This document shows positions 1 to 8,619 of a DNA stretch of 15,134 nucleotides, piece after piece; the stretch's first letter is position 1; each line of letters starts with the position of its first letter. This DNA is from Burkholderiaceae bacterium (lineage in GTDB: Bacteria > Pseudomonadota > Gammaproteobacteria > Burkholderiales > Burkholderiaceae): positions 1 to 15,134 of the forward strand of contig JAGOCV010000063.1 of assembly GCA_017998575.1 (NCBI GenBank). Direction: 5' to 3'. A model generated the notes under the pieces. That model had not been told where the DNA came from. It did not search any database and saw only the letters and a list, made by a program, of their open reading frames with translations. The translations under genes and the position numbers were made by a program.

Positions 1-265
1 GCGTATAGCCGTCCGGCGCCGCCTTGGCCACGGCGTCCGTGCCGATCGTGCCCGAGGCACCCGGCCGGTTCTCGACCACGACGGGCTGGCCCAGCGTCTT
101 CGCGATCTCGTTGCCGATCGATCGCGAGAGCAGATCGTTGCCGCCGGCCGGAGCCCAGGGCGAGATCCAGCGGATCGGTTTGCTGGGCCAGGGCGTTTGT
201 GACGCTGCGAGGCCAGCGGTACCGGCCACGCAGAGGGCCAGCATGATCTTCGTGACTGCCTTCAT
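1..265 (-). CDS. Bug/TctC-family periplasmic solute-binding protein (3' truncated at window edge)
   Basis: This is the N-terminal 88 codons of an exported tripartite-tricarboxylate-transporter receptor of the Bug family; the rest lies left of the window. The start at 265 is supported by a purine-rich AAAGGA a few bases upstream (about 271-277). The protein opens with a signal peptide (MKAVTKIMLALCVAGTAGLA, then A-S-Q). The mature part carries the family's early motifs: SKPIRWISPWAPAGGNDLLS, which corresponds to the usual P-x-K-P-I-R ... P-x-G-G-x-x-D pattern, and later ENRPGASGTIGTDAVAK and PDGYT. Known members bind carboxylates or related small molecules in the periplasm and may hand them to TctAB-like membrane partners, often encoded elsewhere. 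It lies 94 bp downstream of the isomerase gene on the same strand and probably belongs to the same transcription unit, which suggests it captures the pathway substrate. The ligand cannot be predicted. Confidence 0.93.
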   Translation of the reverse strand, partial: MKAVTKIMLALCVAGTAGLAASQTPWPSKPIRWISPWAPAGGNDLLSRSIGNEIAKTLGQPVVVENRPGASGTIGTDAVAKAAPDGYT

Positions 266-323
266 CGGTGTTCCTTTCAAGTGCATGCGTTCATCGAACC
301 AACTCTGTTTCCCGTCGCGCGCC

Positions 324-335
324 CGTGCTGGCACG
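324..335. repeat. Small hairpin in the isomerase-bug spacer
   Basis: CGTGC and GCACG flank a TG loop, giving a short perfect dyad in the 94-bp gap between the isomerase stop and the Bug start. It has no T-tract, so it is more likely a weak mRNA structure than a full terminator. It might allow differential expression of the receptor gene, as often seen for binding-protein genes, but this is speculative. Confidence 0.25.
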
Positions 336-359
336 TCGTCTTTCGCGAATCCTGTCGTG

Positions 360-962
360 TCAGCCGCGCAGCGCGCGCTCGACGAAGTCCAGGCGGTCCT
401 GCCCGAAGTGCAGGTCGCCGTCGATCACGAAACTCGGCACGCCGAACACGCCAGCGGCCATGGCCCGCTGCGTGTCGGCGTCGAAACGCTCCCGCACTTC
501 GGGCGCGTCGGCTGCGCGCAGCAGGGCGGGTGCGTCCAGGCCTTGCCGGCTGGCGATCTGCAGCAGCGTCACACGCTCGGAGATGTCCTGGTCGTGGCGC
601 CACACCGCTTCGAGCAGCGCGTTCGCCAGCGGCCAGACGGTGGCAGGGCCGTGCTGGTCCTGCGCCGCGAGCAGCATCTGGGCCGCCAGCGATTCGTCGA
701 CCGGGTGGTGGGCCGGCTTCGGGCTGATCGGCATGTCCAGCCATCGGGACCAGCGCTCCCGTTCGCGGGCCCTGAAAGCCTGGCGTGACGGGTGCAGGCC
801 GGCCAGCGGCGTGCCGCCGGTCTCGCGGAAGACGCGCAACAGGTCGATCGGGTGGTAGATCACCTGTGCATCGGTCTCGCGGGCGATCACATGAAAGCGC
901 GGGCCCGAGAAATACACCCAGGGCGAGAGCACGGAGAAATAGAAGTCGACGCGACGTCCCAT
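360..962 (-). CDS. 2-hydroxychromene-2-carboxylate isomerase / DsbA-family (kappa-GST-like) protein
   Basis: This 200-aa protein has the thioredoxin-fold layout of the HCCA isomerase/kappa-GST family and is of normal family length. The N-terminal strand and active-site turn read VDFYFSVLSPWVYFSG, with Ser13 in the LSP motif at the position of the catalytic, glutathione-activating serine; there is no CxxC, so it is not an oxidoreductase of the DsbA type. The cis-proline region is FGVPSFVIDGDLHFGQDRL (residues 173-191), typical for the family. Known members use glutathione to isomerise 2-hydroxychromene-2-carboxylate in naphthalene breakdown, but most homologues in CoA operons have unknown substrates. 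The start at 962 is fixed by a strong AAGGAGG (970-976) lying within the end of the upstream acyl-CoA synthetase gene, whose stop is only 2 nt before this ATG. It is thus co-transcribed with the synthetase and probably acts on an intermediate of the same pathway. Confidence 0.88.
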   Translation of the reverse strand: MGRRVDFYFSVLSPWVYFSGPRFHVIARETDAQVIYHPIDLLRVFRETGGTPLAGLHPSRQAFRARERERWSRWLDMPISPKPAHHPVDESLAAQMLLAAQDQHGPATVWPLANALLEAVWRHDQDISERVTLLQIASRQGLDAPALLRAADAPEVRERFDADTQRAMAAGVFGVPSFVIDGDLHFGQDRLDFVERALRG

Positions 963-964
963 GT

Positions 965-3088
965 TCAGTCCTCCTTGCGCCGGACCAGGGCCGCATCCAG
1001 CGCAAGCACGCCTTGCCCGGCGTCGAACACGCGCAGCGGGTTGATCTCGATCGAGTCGATGTGGTCGGCCCCGGCCATGGCCAGTTGCGACAGCCGCACG
1101 ATGACGTCTGCCAGCGCATCGATGTCGGCGCGTGGCCGTCCGCGCGCGCCGTCCAGCAGCGGCCAGGCCTTGAGCTCCCGCAGCATCGCGTGTGCCTGGT
1201 CTGGCGACACCGGTGCCAACCGTAGTGACACGTCGCCGAACACCTCGACGAAGATGCCACCCAGGCCCACCAGCGCCACGGGGCCGAAGACCGGATCGCG
1301 CTGCACGCCCACGATGAATTCCAGCCCGCCCGTCACCATGGACGAGACCAGGCCGCCGTCGATGCGGGCAGCGGGCGCCTCGCGGGCGACGCGCGCCATC
1401 ATGGTCGTCCAGGCGGACTCCAGCGCCGCCTCGTCGCGCAGGCCCAGCGCGACGCCGCCCACCTCGGTCTTGTGGGCGATGTCGGGCGACAGCACCTTGA
1501 GCGCCACCGGCCAGCCCATCGATCGCGCCGCGGCAAGGGCGGCCGCTGCGTCCTGCGCGGCCTGCTCGTGCGGCACGGCGATGCCGGCGCCAGCCAGCCA
1601 GGCCTTGAGTTCATGCTCGTTGCGGGCATCGCCCAGCGCGGGCAGGGCGGGCGTCGTGATGGCGGAGGTCGCCGGCGGCGGCAGGGCCCGTGCCGCCTCC
1701 CTGGCCTTGGCGAGCTGCACCAATGCGCCCAGTGCACGCACGGCGCGTCCCGTGTCCTCGAACAGCAGGTAGCCCGCTTCGGCCATGCGTTGCGACAGCG
1801 CGGCGGGCGCGAGCATGGAAAGCACCATGGGGGTCTGCGGGAAGTCAGCCCTCAGGCGCAGCAGCAGTTCGGCCAGCGGCGCCTGCAGGTGTGGCGCATG
1901 CGGCATCGCCGTGAGGAACAGCAGCACGCAGTCGTAACGACCCTCGCGCAGCATCGTGCGCAGAAAAGTCTCGAACACGCCCATGTCGGACCAGATCTGT
2001 GCCGTGCCATCCACCGGATTGCGCACGCAAGCATGTGGCAGCAGCGCCTGCAGTTCGCGTTGCGCGGCTTCGGGCATGGGCGGCAGCGACAGTCCTTCCT
2101 GCTCGGCCGCATCGGCCGTCAGCACGCCGATGCCACCCGAGACGGTGAACACACCCAGGCGCCCCTCCTGCGGAAGATGGCCTGCTGACGCGGCCAACGC
2201 CACGTCGAAGAAGTCGTCCACCGACTGGGCACGATGCACGCCGTACTCGCGGAACAGGGCGTCGAACACGCGGTCATCGCCCGCCAGTGCGCCGGTGTGC
2301 GACTGCACGGCCGCGCGGCCCACCTCGGAGCGTCCGGCCTTGACCATGACGACGTGCTTGCCGTGCCGGCGCGCCAGCTCGAGGGCGCCGATGAGCTTGC
2401 CCGGCGTCTTGCAGCCTTCCATGTAGCCCATGATGACGTCGGTGCCCTCGTCTTGTGCGAAGTGGGCGATGCAGTCGGCGAGCTCGACGTCGCACTCGTT
2501 GCCGGTGGTGACCCAGGCGCCCAGCGGCAGCCGGCGTTCGCGTGCCATGACCAACGCTTGTCCGCCAAAGGCGCCGCTCTGACTGACAAGCGCCGTGCGG
2601 CCCAGCGGAGGCAGGCCCAGGTCCACCATGAACGCGAACGTGCCCAGGAAGCCAGTGCGCAGGTTCATGAAGCCCATGCAGTTGGGCCCCAGAATGCGCA
2701 TGCCGGATTCGCGGGCGATGGCCGAGAGTTCTTCCTGCGCGCGGCGCCCGGCGTCGTCCACCTCGGCGAAGCCGGAGCTGAACACCGTGACAGCACGCAC
2801 GCCATGCGCGGCGCAGGCTCGCACGGCCGGCAGCACGGCGCCCTGCGGTAGCGCCACGATGGCGTGGTCCACGGCCCCGGGTACCGTGTCCAGGCTGGCA
2901 TGCGCGAGCAGGCCCTGCACTTCGCCGGACTTCGGGTTGATCGGGTGAATGGCGCCGGTGAAGCCGTGCGACTTGAGGAACTTGACCGGACGGCCTCCGA
3001 TCTTGGTGGGGTCGGACGAGGCACCGAAGATCGCGACCGAGCGTGGCGAGAACAGGGGATCGAGCGGGAGCATGGGTGATTTGTTCAT
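965..3088 (-). CDS. Fused ADP-forming acyl-CoA synthetase (acetate-CoA ligase, NDP-forming family)
   Basis: At 707 aa this has the full alpha-beta fusion length of NDP-forming acyl-CoA synthetases. Residues about 10-140 form the CoA-binding Rossmann-like domain (SVAIFGASSDPTKIGGRPV, then GPNCMGF at 134-140). Next come the succinyl-CoA-ligase-like subdomains, with SQSGAFGGQ near 169-177 and the phosphorylatable histidine His264 in QSHTGALAG. The C-terminal part from about 480 is an ATP-grasp_5 domain, with the hallmark LKVLSPDIAHKTEVGGV (530-546) and SIEINPLRV (679-687). No GNAT acetyltransferase domain is appended, so it is not a Pat-type protein lysine acetyltransferase. The family makes an acyl-CoA from a carboxylate, CoA and ATP, giving ADP and phosphate through a phosphohistidine. 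The start overlaps the upstream hydratase stop as ATGA (3085-3088), indicating translational coupling. The likely role is CoA activation of the operon's carboxylate; the acyl substrate is unknown. Confidence 0.93.
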   Translation of the reverse strand: MNKSPMLPLDPLFSPRSVAIFGASSDPTKIGGRPVKFLKSHGFTGAIHPINPKSGEVQGLLAHASLDTVPGAVDHAIVALPQGAVLPAVRACAAHGVRAVTVFSSGFAEVDDAGRRAQEELSAIARESGMRILGPNCMGFMNLRTGFLGTFAFMVDLGLPPLGRTALVSQSGAFGGQALVMARERRLPLGAWVTTGNECDVELADCIAHFAQDEGTDVIMGYMEGCKTPGKLIGALELARRHGKHVVMVKAGRSEVGRAAVQSHTGALAGDDRVFDALFREYGVHRAQSVDDFFDVALAASAGHLPQEGRLGVFTVSGGIGVLTADAAEQEGLSLPPMPEAAQRELQALLPHACVRNPVDGTAQIWSDMGVFETFLRTMLREGRYDCVLLFLTAMPHAPHLQAPLAELLLRLRADFPQTPMVLSMLAPAALSQRMAEAGYLLFEDTGRAVRALGALVQLAKAREAARALPPPATSAITTPALPALGDARNEHELKAWLAGAGIAVPHEQAAQDAAAALAAARSMGWPVALKVLSPDIAHKTEVGGVALGLRDEAALESAWTTMMARVAREAPAARIDGGLVSSMVTGGLEFIVGVQRDPVFGPVALVGLGGIFVEVFGDVSLRLAPVSPDQAHAMLRELKAWPLLDGARGRPRADIDALADVIVRLSQLAMAGADHIDSIEINPLRVFDAGQGVLALDAALVRRKED

Positions 3089-4002
3089 GCGGCGCCGGCA
3101 GCCGCCTTGCGGGCGCGGGCGGCTGCGCGGGCAGCGAAAAAACTGTCGAGCAGCGCGCGCGTCTGCTGCGACGAGGACAGGCGCAGGAAGGTGGCGCGTT
3201 CTTCGAGCACACCCTCTTCGAACGGACGGGTGGCCGCCAGGGCGATGAGGTCGATGGCGGCCTGCGGTGCCTCGCGATCCGGAAATCGTTCCGTGGCGGC
3301 GTGGCGGGCGGCGGCGATCGCCGCATCCGATGGGGAGCCACCGGGCACGGACAACGCGGCCGTGCGCCGCCAGGGGCGGGAACCCCGGGCGATGGCGAGG
3401 GCGACCTCGGATGCGTGCTGCTGCATCGAGCCGGCCTCGGGCGTGACCAGATCCACCAGGCCTGCCGCGAGCGCGGCGGGCGGATCCATCGAAATCGCCT
3501 GCGCCACCATGCGCAACGCGGGCTCGACGCCCACCAGCCGTGGCAGGCGCTGCGTGCCGCCGGCCCCAGGAACGAAGCCGAGGTTGACTTCCGGCAGGGC
3601 CAGCTCGGTGTCGGGCGCGGCTACACGTGCATGGCAGGCCATGGCCAGCAATACACCGCCGCCGATGACCTTTCCGTGCAGGGCGATGACCACGGGCTTC
3701 TCGAATCGCTCGATGAGCAGCGCCAGGTCACCCAGCGCCACATCGTCGGCCGGCGCCGGTTGCCCGAGTTCGCGCAGGTCGCCGCCGCCCGAGAACATGT
3801 CTCCCGATGCCGAGATGACCACACAGACCACGCGCTCGTCTGTCGCCAGTCCGTCGAGGCTGTTCCGGAGCACGCGACGCACGCGCGAATTGATGGCGTT
3901 GACGGGTGGGTTGTGAATGACCAGGTGCGCCACGCCATCGATGAAGGAGCGTGTGACACAAGGCTGCAGAGGGGGCGCCGATGCCCGGACGTCGTCTGTC
4001 AT
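3085..4002 (-). CDS. Enoyl-CoA hydratase/isomerase (crotonase)-family protein
   Basis: A 305-aa crotonase-fold protein, slightly longer than the usual 255-270 aa because of an Ala/Arg-rich tail. The oxyanion-hole regions are visible: SGGGDLREL (71-79) and HGKVIGGGV (109-117), followed by LPEVNLGFVPGAGGTQRLP (136-154). The first catalytic glutamate of classical enoyl-CoA hydratase is present as Glu138 in PEV. The second one, found in the AMEM-like segment of rat mitochondrial hydratase, is replaced by Arg164 in ALRM. Loss of that residue is common among crotonase paralogues that do isomerisation, C-C cleavage or other chemistry, so the reaction should not be assumed to be simple hydration. It is the first gene of the operon, divergent from the LysR gene, and overlaps the next gene by 4 bp. 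No Shine-Dalgarno sequence precedes the ATG; a TAGACT hexamer ends 6 nt before it. Confidence 0.92.
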   Translation of the reverse strand: MTDDVRASAPPLQPCVTRSFIDGVAHLVIHNPPVNAINSRVRRVLRNSLDGLATDERVVCVVISASGDMFSGGGDLRELGQPAPADDVALGDLALLIERFEKPVVIALHGKVIGGGVLLAMACHARVAAPDTELALPEVNLGFVPGAGGTQRLPRLVGVEPALRMVAQAISMDPPAALAAGLVDLVTPEAGSMQQHASEVALAIARGSRPWRRTAALSVPGGSPSDAAIAAARHAATERFPDREAPQAAIDLIALAATRPFEEGVLEERATFLRLSSSQQTRALLDSFFAARAAARARKAAAGAA

Positions 4003-4008
4003 GCGGCC

Positions 4009-4014
4009 AGTCTA
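4009..4014 (-). promoter_or_regulatory. Candidate -10 element for the catabolic operon (leaderless start)
   Basis: On the minus strand the hexamer TAGACT is followed by 6 nt (GGCCGC) and then the hydratase-family ATG. That spacing would put the transcription start at the A of the start codon. No convincing -35 hexamer is seen, which fits activation by the divergent LysR regulator. Confidence 0.4.
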
Positions 4015-4048
4015 TTGACTGCATGATTTAATAAAACTGATTTATACG

Positions 4049-4065
4049 CATGGATCGATTCCATG
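4049..4065. promoter_or_regulatory. LysR-type operator candidate (T-N11-A dyad)
   Basis: CATGGA and TCCATG are separated by 5 nt. Inside this, T4051 and A4063 form an exact T-N11-A box with dyad symmetry, the core recognition pattern of LysR-type regulators. It lies 13 bp before the LysR gene start and overlaps the zone just ahead of its ribosome binding site (AAGGA, 4066-4070). This position fits autorepression plus control of the divergent operon across the AT-rich 76-bp spacer. Confidence 0.5.
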
Positions 4066-4078
4066 AAGGAATACTTAG

Positions 4079-5035
4079 ATGTCCACACGTCTTCCCGTTG
4101 CCGCTGCTGCACATCTGCGTCTGCAGCACCTTCTGCTGTGCCGGGCCCTCGTACGCCACGGCACCGTCAGGGAAGCCGCACAGGCCCTGCACCGCACCCA
4201 GTCCGCCGTAACCAAGATGCTGCAGGAGCTGGAGTCTTCGCTGGGGGTGCGGTTGTTCGAGCGGGGTCGCCTGGGCACGCGGCCGACGGCGAGCGGGCGC
4301 GCCTTCCTGCACCGCGCCGAGGTGATGCTCAACGAGTGGGACATCCTGCGCGACGAGTTGCAGGCCATCGAGGAAGGCGACGCTGGCCTGCTGCGCGTGG
4401 GGGCTACGCCGATCATGATGCTGGCATTGCTGCCGCGTGCGCTGGCAGACTTCCTCGCGCGGCGGCCGGGCACGCTCGTCCGCTTTCGCGAGGCCTCGAT
4501 CCACGAGTTGCTGCTCGCGCTCGACGGGGGCGAGCTCGATTGCGCTGTCGGACGCTTTTCCGGCGAGCTGCTCGACAGCGAGCGTGTGCGCGGGTTGCGC
4601 ATCGAGCGGCTCTACGACGAAACGCTGTGCGTGATTGCTGGTGCCAACCAGCCGATTGCGCGCCGGCGGAGCATCGGCTGGCAGCATCTGGCCGCCGAGC
4701 GATGGGTACTGCCGCCACCCGAGCTGGCGACACGGCAACTGATCAACACGGAGTTCATCCGTGCCGGCGTGGCGCCGCCACGGCCGTTGCTCGAGTCGTC
4801 GTCGTTCGCCACGAGCGTGTCGCTGGCCTGGCGGCTCGGCGCGCTGGCGGTGGTGCCGCTCGATGCCGGCCGTTTTGCGCAGGCCCAGGGGCTGGTGCGC
4901 GTGCTGCGCACGCCGCTGTCGGACTTTTCGGCACCGATCTCCATCGTGCAGCGCCCGAGTTCGCTGCAGGGGGAGGTGTACGACGACTTCCTCTCGGCCG
5001 TGCGTCGGGCCGGCGCCGCGCAGGCGCGTGGCTGA
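4079..5035 (+). CDS. LysR-family transcriptional regulator
   Basis: A 318-aa protein of standard LysR length. The N-terminal winged helix-turn-helix covers about residues 14-75, with HGTVREAAQALHRTQSAVTK and LESSLGVRLFERG as the typical recognition helix and wing. The effector domain follows from about 100 (LLRVGATPIMMLALLPRALA, later LDCAVGRFSGELL and the LRIERLYDETLCVIAG segment), like regulators of aromatic or carboxylate catabolism. The start is supported by AAGGA 8 nt upstream. It is divergent from the acyl-CoA synthetase operon, the classic arrangement in which the LysR protein activates the neighbouring operon in response to a pathway substrate or intermediate and represses itself. The effector is unknown. 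Confidence 0.93.
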   Translation: MSTRLPVAAAAHLRLQHLLLCRALVRHGTVREAAQALHRTQSAVTKMLQELESSLGVRLFERGRLGTRPTASGRAFLHRAEVMLNEWDILRDELQAIEEGDAGLLRVGATPIMMLALLPRALADFLARRPGTLVRFREASIHELLLALDGGELDCAVGRFSGELLDSERVRGLRIERLYDETLCVIAGANQPIARRRSIGWQHLAAERWVLPPPELATRQLINTEFIRAGVAPPRPLLESSSFATSVSLAWRLGALAVVPLDAGRFAQAQGLVRVLRTPLSDFSAPISIVQRPSSLQGEVYDDFLSAVRRAGAAQARG

Positions 5036-5059
5036 GGCTGTCGCCCTCGCCTGCGCGCG

Positions 5060-5065
5060 TACCAT
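5060..5065 (+). promoter_or_regulatory. Candidate -10 element for dbpA (leaderless start)
   Basis: TACCAT is followed by 6 nt and then the dbpA ATG at 5072. It sits inside a small dyad, GTACC-ATC-GGTAC (5059-5071), directly abutting the start codon. There is no Shine-Dalgarno sequence, so transcription may begin at the ATG itself. The -35 region is not recognisable. Confidence 0.35.
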
Positions 5066-5071
5066 CGGTAC

Positions 5072-6499
<1,428 letters not shown>

Positions 6500-6517
6500 G
6501 CGGGCGGGGCCTGCGCT

Positions 6518-6573
6518 CCCCGGCTTCGATGGGGAAGGGCCGAACGGCCGCTGGCTCTGTCAGGATGCCGGGG
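6518..6573. terminator. Possible bidirectional terminator region between convergent genes
   Basis: The 80-bp spacer between dbpA and the opposing 176-aa gene contains an outer inverted repeat (CCCCGGC at 6518-6524, GCCGGGG at 6567-6573) and an inner tight hairpin GGCCG-AA-CGGCC (6538-6549). There is no clear T-run on either strand, so termination here would be weak or Rho-assisted. The call rests mainly on the convergent layout. Confidence 0.3.
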
Positions 6574-6579
6574 CGATCG

Positions 6580-7110
6580 TCAGGCGACGGCCGAGAGGCC
6601 CGACTGCGGCGTCCAGCGCCAGAGCTCCGGCGCGCCGCGCACCGGTTCGCGGTTCCACAGCCACACCTGGGTGAACTCGCAGCAGCCGGCCTCGTGCGTC
6701 ATCCAGTGGTCGAGCGTGCCGAGCACCACGTCCCAGGGCGTGAGCAGGTGCTCGCTGTACGCCAGGAGTTCGAGCTGCGGAGCCGGCACGCCCCGGTAGT
6801 AGCCGCGCCGCGCGTTGCGGAATTTCTCGGCGAAGGCATGCACGTTGTAGAGCGCCACGCTGGCCGTCCCTGGCGACAGGCCGGCGGGCGATCCGGCCAC
6901 GATCTGGCTGGTGGCTTCGGTCAGCCGCACCAGTTCGAAGGCGGTGTACGCGTCACCCTCGGTGGACTTGGCGAGGATGTCGGGCTCGCGGCCCAGCGGG
7001 TTGCCGCTGGCAATGGAGTGCAGGTCGACGTCGGGCCGGAAGCGCTCGGCGAACTCCCGGAAGATGCCGCGCTCGTGGGTGGATTTCAGGTCGGCGGCGC
7101 GCTGGGACAT
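6580..7110 (-). CDS. Conserved-looking hypothetical protein, 176 aa, possible PD-(D/E)xK-like core
   Basis: I do not recognise this family. The protein is soluble, with no signal peptide or membrane segment, and mixed alpha/beta in character. Codon use matches its neighbours, with GC-rich third positions, which supports real coding. A segment near the middle, REPDILAKSTEGDAYTAFEL then VRL (41-63), resembles the PD ... (E)xK strand-turn-strand of PD-(D/E)xK nuclease-like folds: Asp44 and Glu59 are spaced plausibly, but the expected lysine is Val61. This is a weak visual resemblance only. The C-terminal part is rich in Trp and Glu, with a CC pair (143-144). It is convergent with dbpA and divergent from the serine protease gene across a 48-bp spacer. 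The start lacks a Shine-Dalgarno sequence; CATATT ends 7 nt before the ATG. Confidence 0.75.
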   Translation of the reverse strand: MSQRAADLKSTHERGIFREFAERFRPDVDLHSIASGNPLGREPDILAKSTEGDAYTAFELVRLTEATSQIVAGSPAGLSPGTASVALYNVHAFAEKFRNARRGYYRGVPAPQLELLAYSEHLLTPWDVVLGTLDHWMTHEAGCCEFTQVWLWNREPVRGAPELWRWTPQSGLSAVA

Positions 7111-7117
7111 GGCGTCG

Positions 7118-7123
7118 AATATG
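7118..7123 (-). promoter_or_regulatory. Candidate -10 element for the 176-aa hypothetical gene
   Basis: On the minus strand CATATT is followed by 7 nt and the ATG at 7110. It faces the protease promoter candidate on the other strand within a 48-bp spacer, so the two upstream promoter zones must overlap. Confidence 0.35.
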
Positions 7124-7146
7124 CCATGGGGGCCTCAAGCGCCGCC

Positions 7147-7152
7147 TAGAAT
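7147..7152 (+). promoter_or_regulatory. Candidate -10 element for the protease-FHA operon (leaderless start)
   Basis: TAGAAT, a 5-of-6 match to the sigma-70 -10 consensus, is followed by 6 nt (GACCCG) and then the protease ATG at 7159. No ribosome binding site fits in between, so a leaderless transcript is the simplest reading. Confidence 0.45.
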
Positions 7153-7158
7153 GACCCG

Positions 7159-8619
7159 ATGCATCTGCGCCGTCTTTCGCGCCTTTCAATCCGCCAGGCC
7201 TGGGGTCTGGTGCCCGGCCTGCTGGCCGCACTGCTGATGGCCGCGACGGCGCAGGCGCAGGCTCCGGGCGGCGGCGCGCCGCCTGTGGCTCGCACCCAGG
7301 CCGCACCGCCGCTGGCGCCCGCCTCGGCCCCGGCGCCCGAGGTGCCGGGCGCGGCGCCGGCCGGCGCCACCGATCCGCAGGCCGCCGCGCCGGTGTCGCG
7401 CGATGCGCGGCGTGTGTACGAAACGTCGCGCGCCAAGCTCGTGCAGATCCGCACGCTGCTGCGCAACACCAACACGCAGACCTCGGTGGGCTCGGGCTTC
7501 TTCGTGGCCGGGCCGGGCCTCATCGTCACCAACTTCCACGTGGCCAGCCAGCTGGCGCTCGACCCCGAGCGGCACCGCGGCGTGTACGTGCCGGTGGACG
7601 GCAAGGAGGGCGAGGTCGAACTGCTGGCCTTCGACGTGACGCACGACCTGGCCGTGCTGCGCGTGAAGTCGGCCGAGGCCGGCGCCACCTGGCCGGTACT
7701 CGATTTCCGTCCTGCGCCCGAGCCGTTGTCGCAGGGCGACCGCATCTACTCGCTGGGCAATCCGCTGGACATCGGCTTCGCCGTCATGGAAGGCACCTTC
7801 AACGGGCTGGTGCAGCGCAGCTTCTATCCACGCATCTTCTTCGGCGGGGCGCTCAACCCCGGCATGAGCGGCGGCCCGGCGCTCGACGACCAGGGCCGCG
7901 TGATCGGCATCAACGTGGCCAAGCGGCTCGACGGCGAGCAGGTGAGCTTCCTGATCCCGGCCGGCTTCGCGCAGGCGCTGCTGGCGCGCGCGGCCGGCGC
8001 GCAGCCCATCACGCGCGCCGCGCACGCCGAAGTGGCGCGGCAACTGCTGGCGCACCAGGGGCTGGTCGCCGGCCGCTTCATGGCGTCGCCGCTGCGCACG
8101 CAGCGCCACGGCGGCTATGCCGTTCCGGTGCCCGACGACGCGCTGGCGCGCTGCTGGGGCGCGGGCCGCACGCCCGACGCGCGTTCGTTCAGTGTCGAGC
8201 GCACCGACTGCCAGGTCGACAGCCACGTCTTCGCGGGCGACTTCAACACCGGCTTCCTGCGCCTGCGCTACGAAGCCTACGACGCGCCCAACCTGGGTCA
8301 GTTGCGCTTTGCCATGCTGCATTCGGCGAGCTTCCGCAACGAGGCTTTCCCCATCCGCGGCTCGCGCCACAAGACGCCGGCCGAATGCAGCGAGCGCTAC
8401 ATCGAGCAGGCCGGCATGCCTATGCGCGCCGTCATCTGCTTCACCGGCTACCGCAAGCTGCCGGGCCTCTACGACGTGTCGGTGCTGGTGGCCACGCTCA
8501 ACCAGCCCACGCAGGGCGTGCAGGGCCGGCTCGACGCGCAGGGCGTGAGTTTCGACAACGGGCTGAAGATGGTTCAGCACTACCTGGCCGGCTTCCGCTG
8601 GGAAGGAGGCAAGCCATGA
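7159..8619 (+). CDS. Exported trypsin-like serine protease
   Basis: This 486-aa protein starts with a basic n-region and a hydrophobic segment (about 16-33) ending AQAQA, a signal peptide for export to the periplasm. A low-complexity Ala/Pro-rich linker follows (about 36-80). The chymotrypsin-fold domain spans about 85-270 with the triad His127 (TNFHVAS), Asp163 (THDLAVL) and Ser237 (NPGMSGGPAL); GSGFFVAGPGLIVTNFHV and GRVIGINVAK are typical of the Trypsin_2/DegP-like catalytic domain. There is no PDZ domain; residues about 280-486 form a distinct C-terminal region with several cysteines that I do not recognise. The stop overlaps the FHA gene start as ATGA, so the two are translationally coupled. 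The pairing suggests a quality-control or signalling role in the envelope linked to the FHA protein, but substrates are unknown. Confidence 0.9.
   Translation: MHLRRLSRLSIRQAWGLVPGLLAALLMAATAQAQAPGGGAPPVARTQAAPPLAPASAPAPEVPGAAPAGATDPQAAAPVSRDARRVYETSRAKLVQIRTLLRNTNTQTSVGSGFFVAGPGLIVTNFHVASQLALDPERHRGVYVPVDGKEGEVELLAFDVTHDLAVLRVKSAEAGATWPVLDFRPAPEPLSQGDRIYSLGNPLDIGFAVMEGTFNGLVQRSFYPRIFFGGALNPGMSGGPALDDQGRVIGINVAKRLDGEQVSFLIPAGFAQALLARAAGAQPITRAAHAEVARQLLAHQGLVAGRFMASPLRTQRHGGYAVPVPDDALARCWGAGRTPDARSFSVERTDCQVDSHVFAGDFNTGFLRLRYEAYDAPNLGQLRFAMLHSASFRNEAFPIRGSRHKTPAECSERYIEQAGMPMRAVICFTGYRKLPGLYDVSVLVATLNQPTQGVQGRLDAQGVSFDNGLKMVQHYLAGFRWEGGKP
8603..8609 (+). promoter_or_regulatory. Strong ribosome binding site fixing the FHA gene start
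   Basis: AAGGAGG, complementary to the 16S rRNA tail, lies 6 nt before the ATG at 8616. This decides the start over in-frame extensions reaching back to 8385, which would overlap the protease by more than 230 bp. Confidence 0.75.

Noticed and set aside
7186..8580. 464-codon minus-strand open frame opposite the protease gene
   Set aside because: The product has no recognisable domain, while the plus strand encodes a signal peptide and a complete His-Asp-Ser triad.
8385..8615. N-terminal extension of the FHA protein
   Set aside because: It overlaps the protease coding region out of frame, and the AAGGAGG site 6 nt before 8616 marks the true start.
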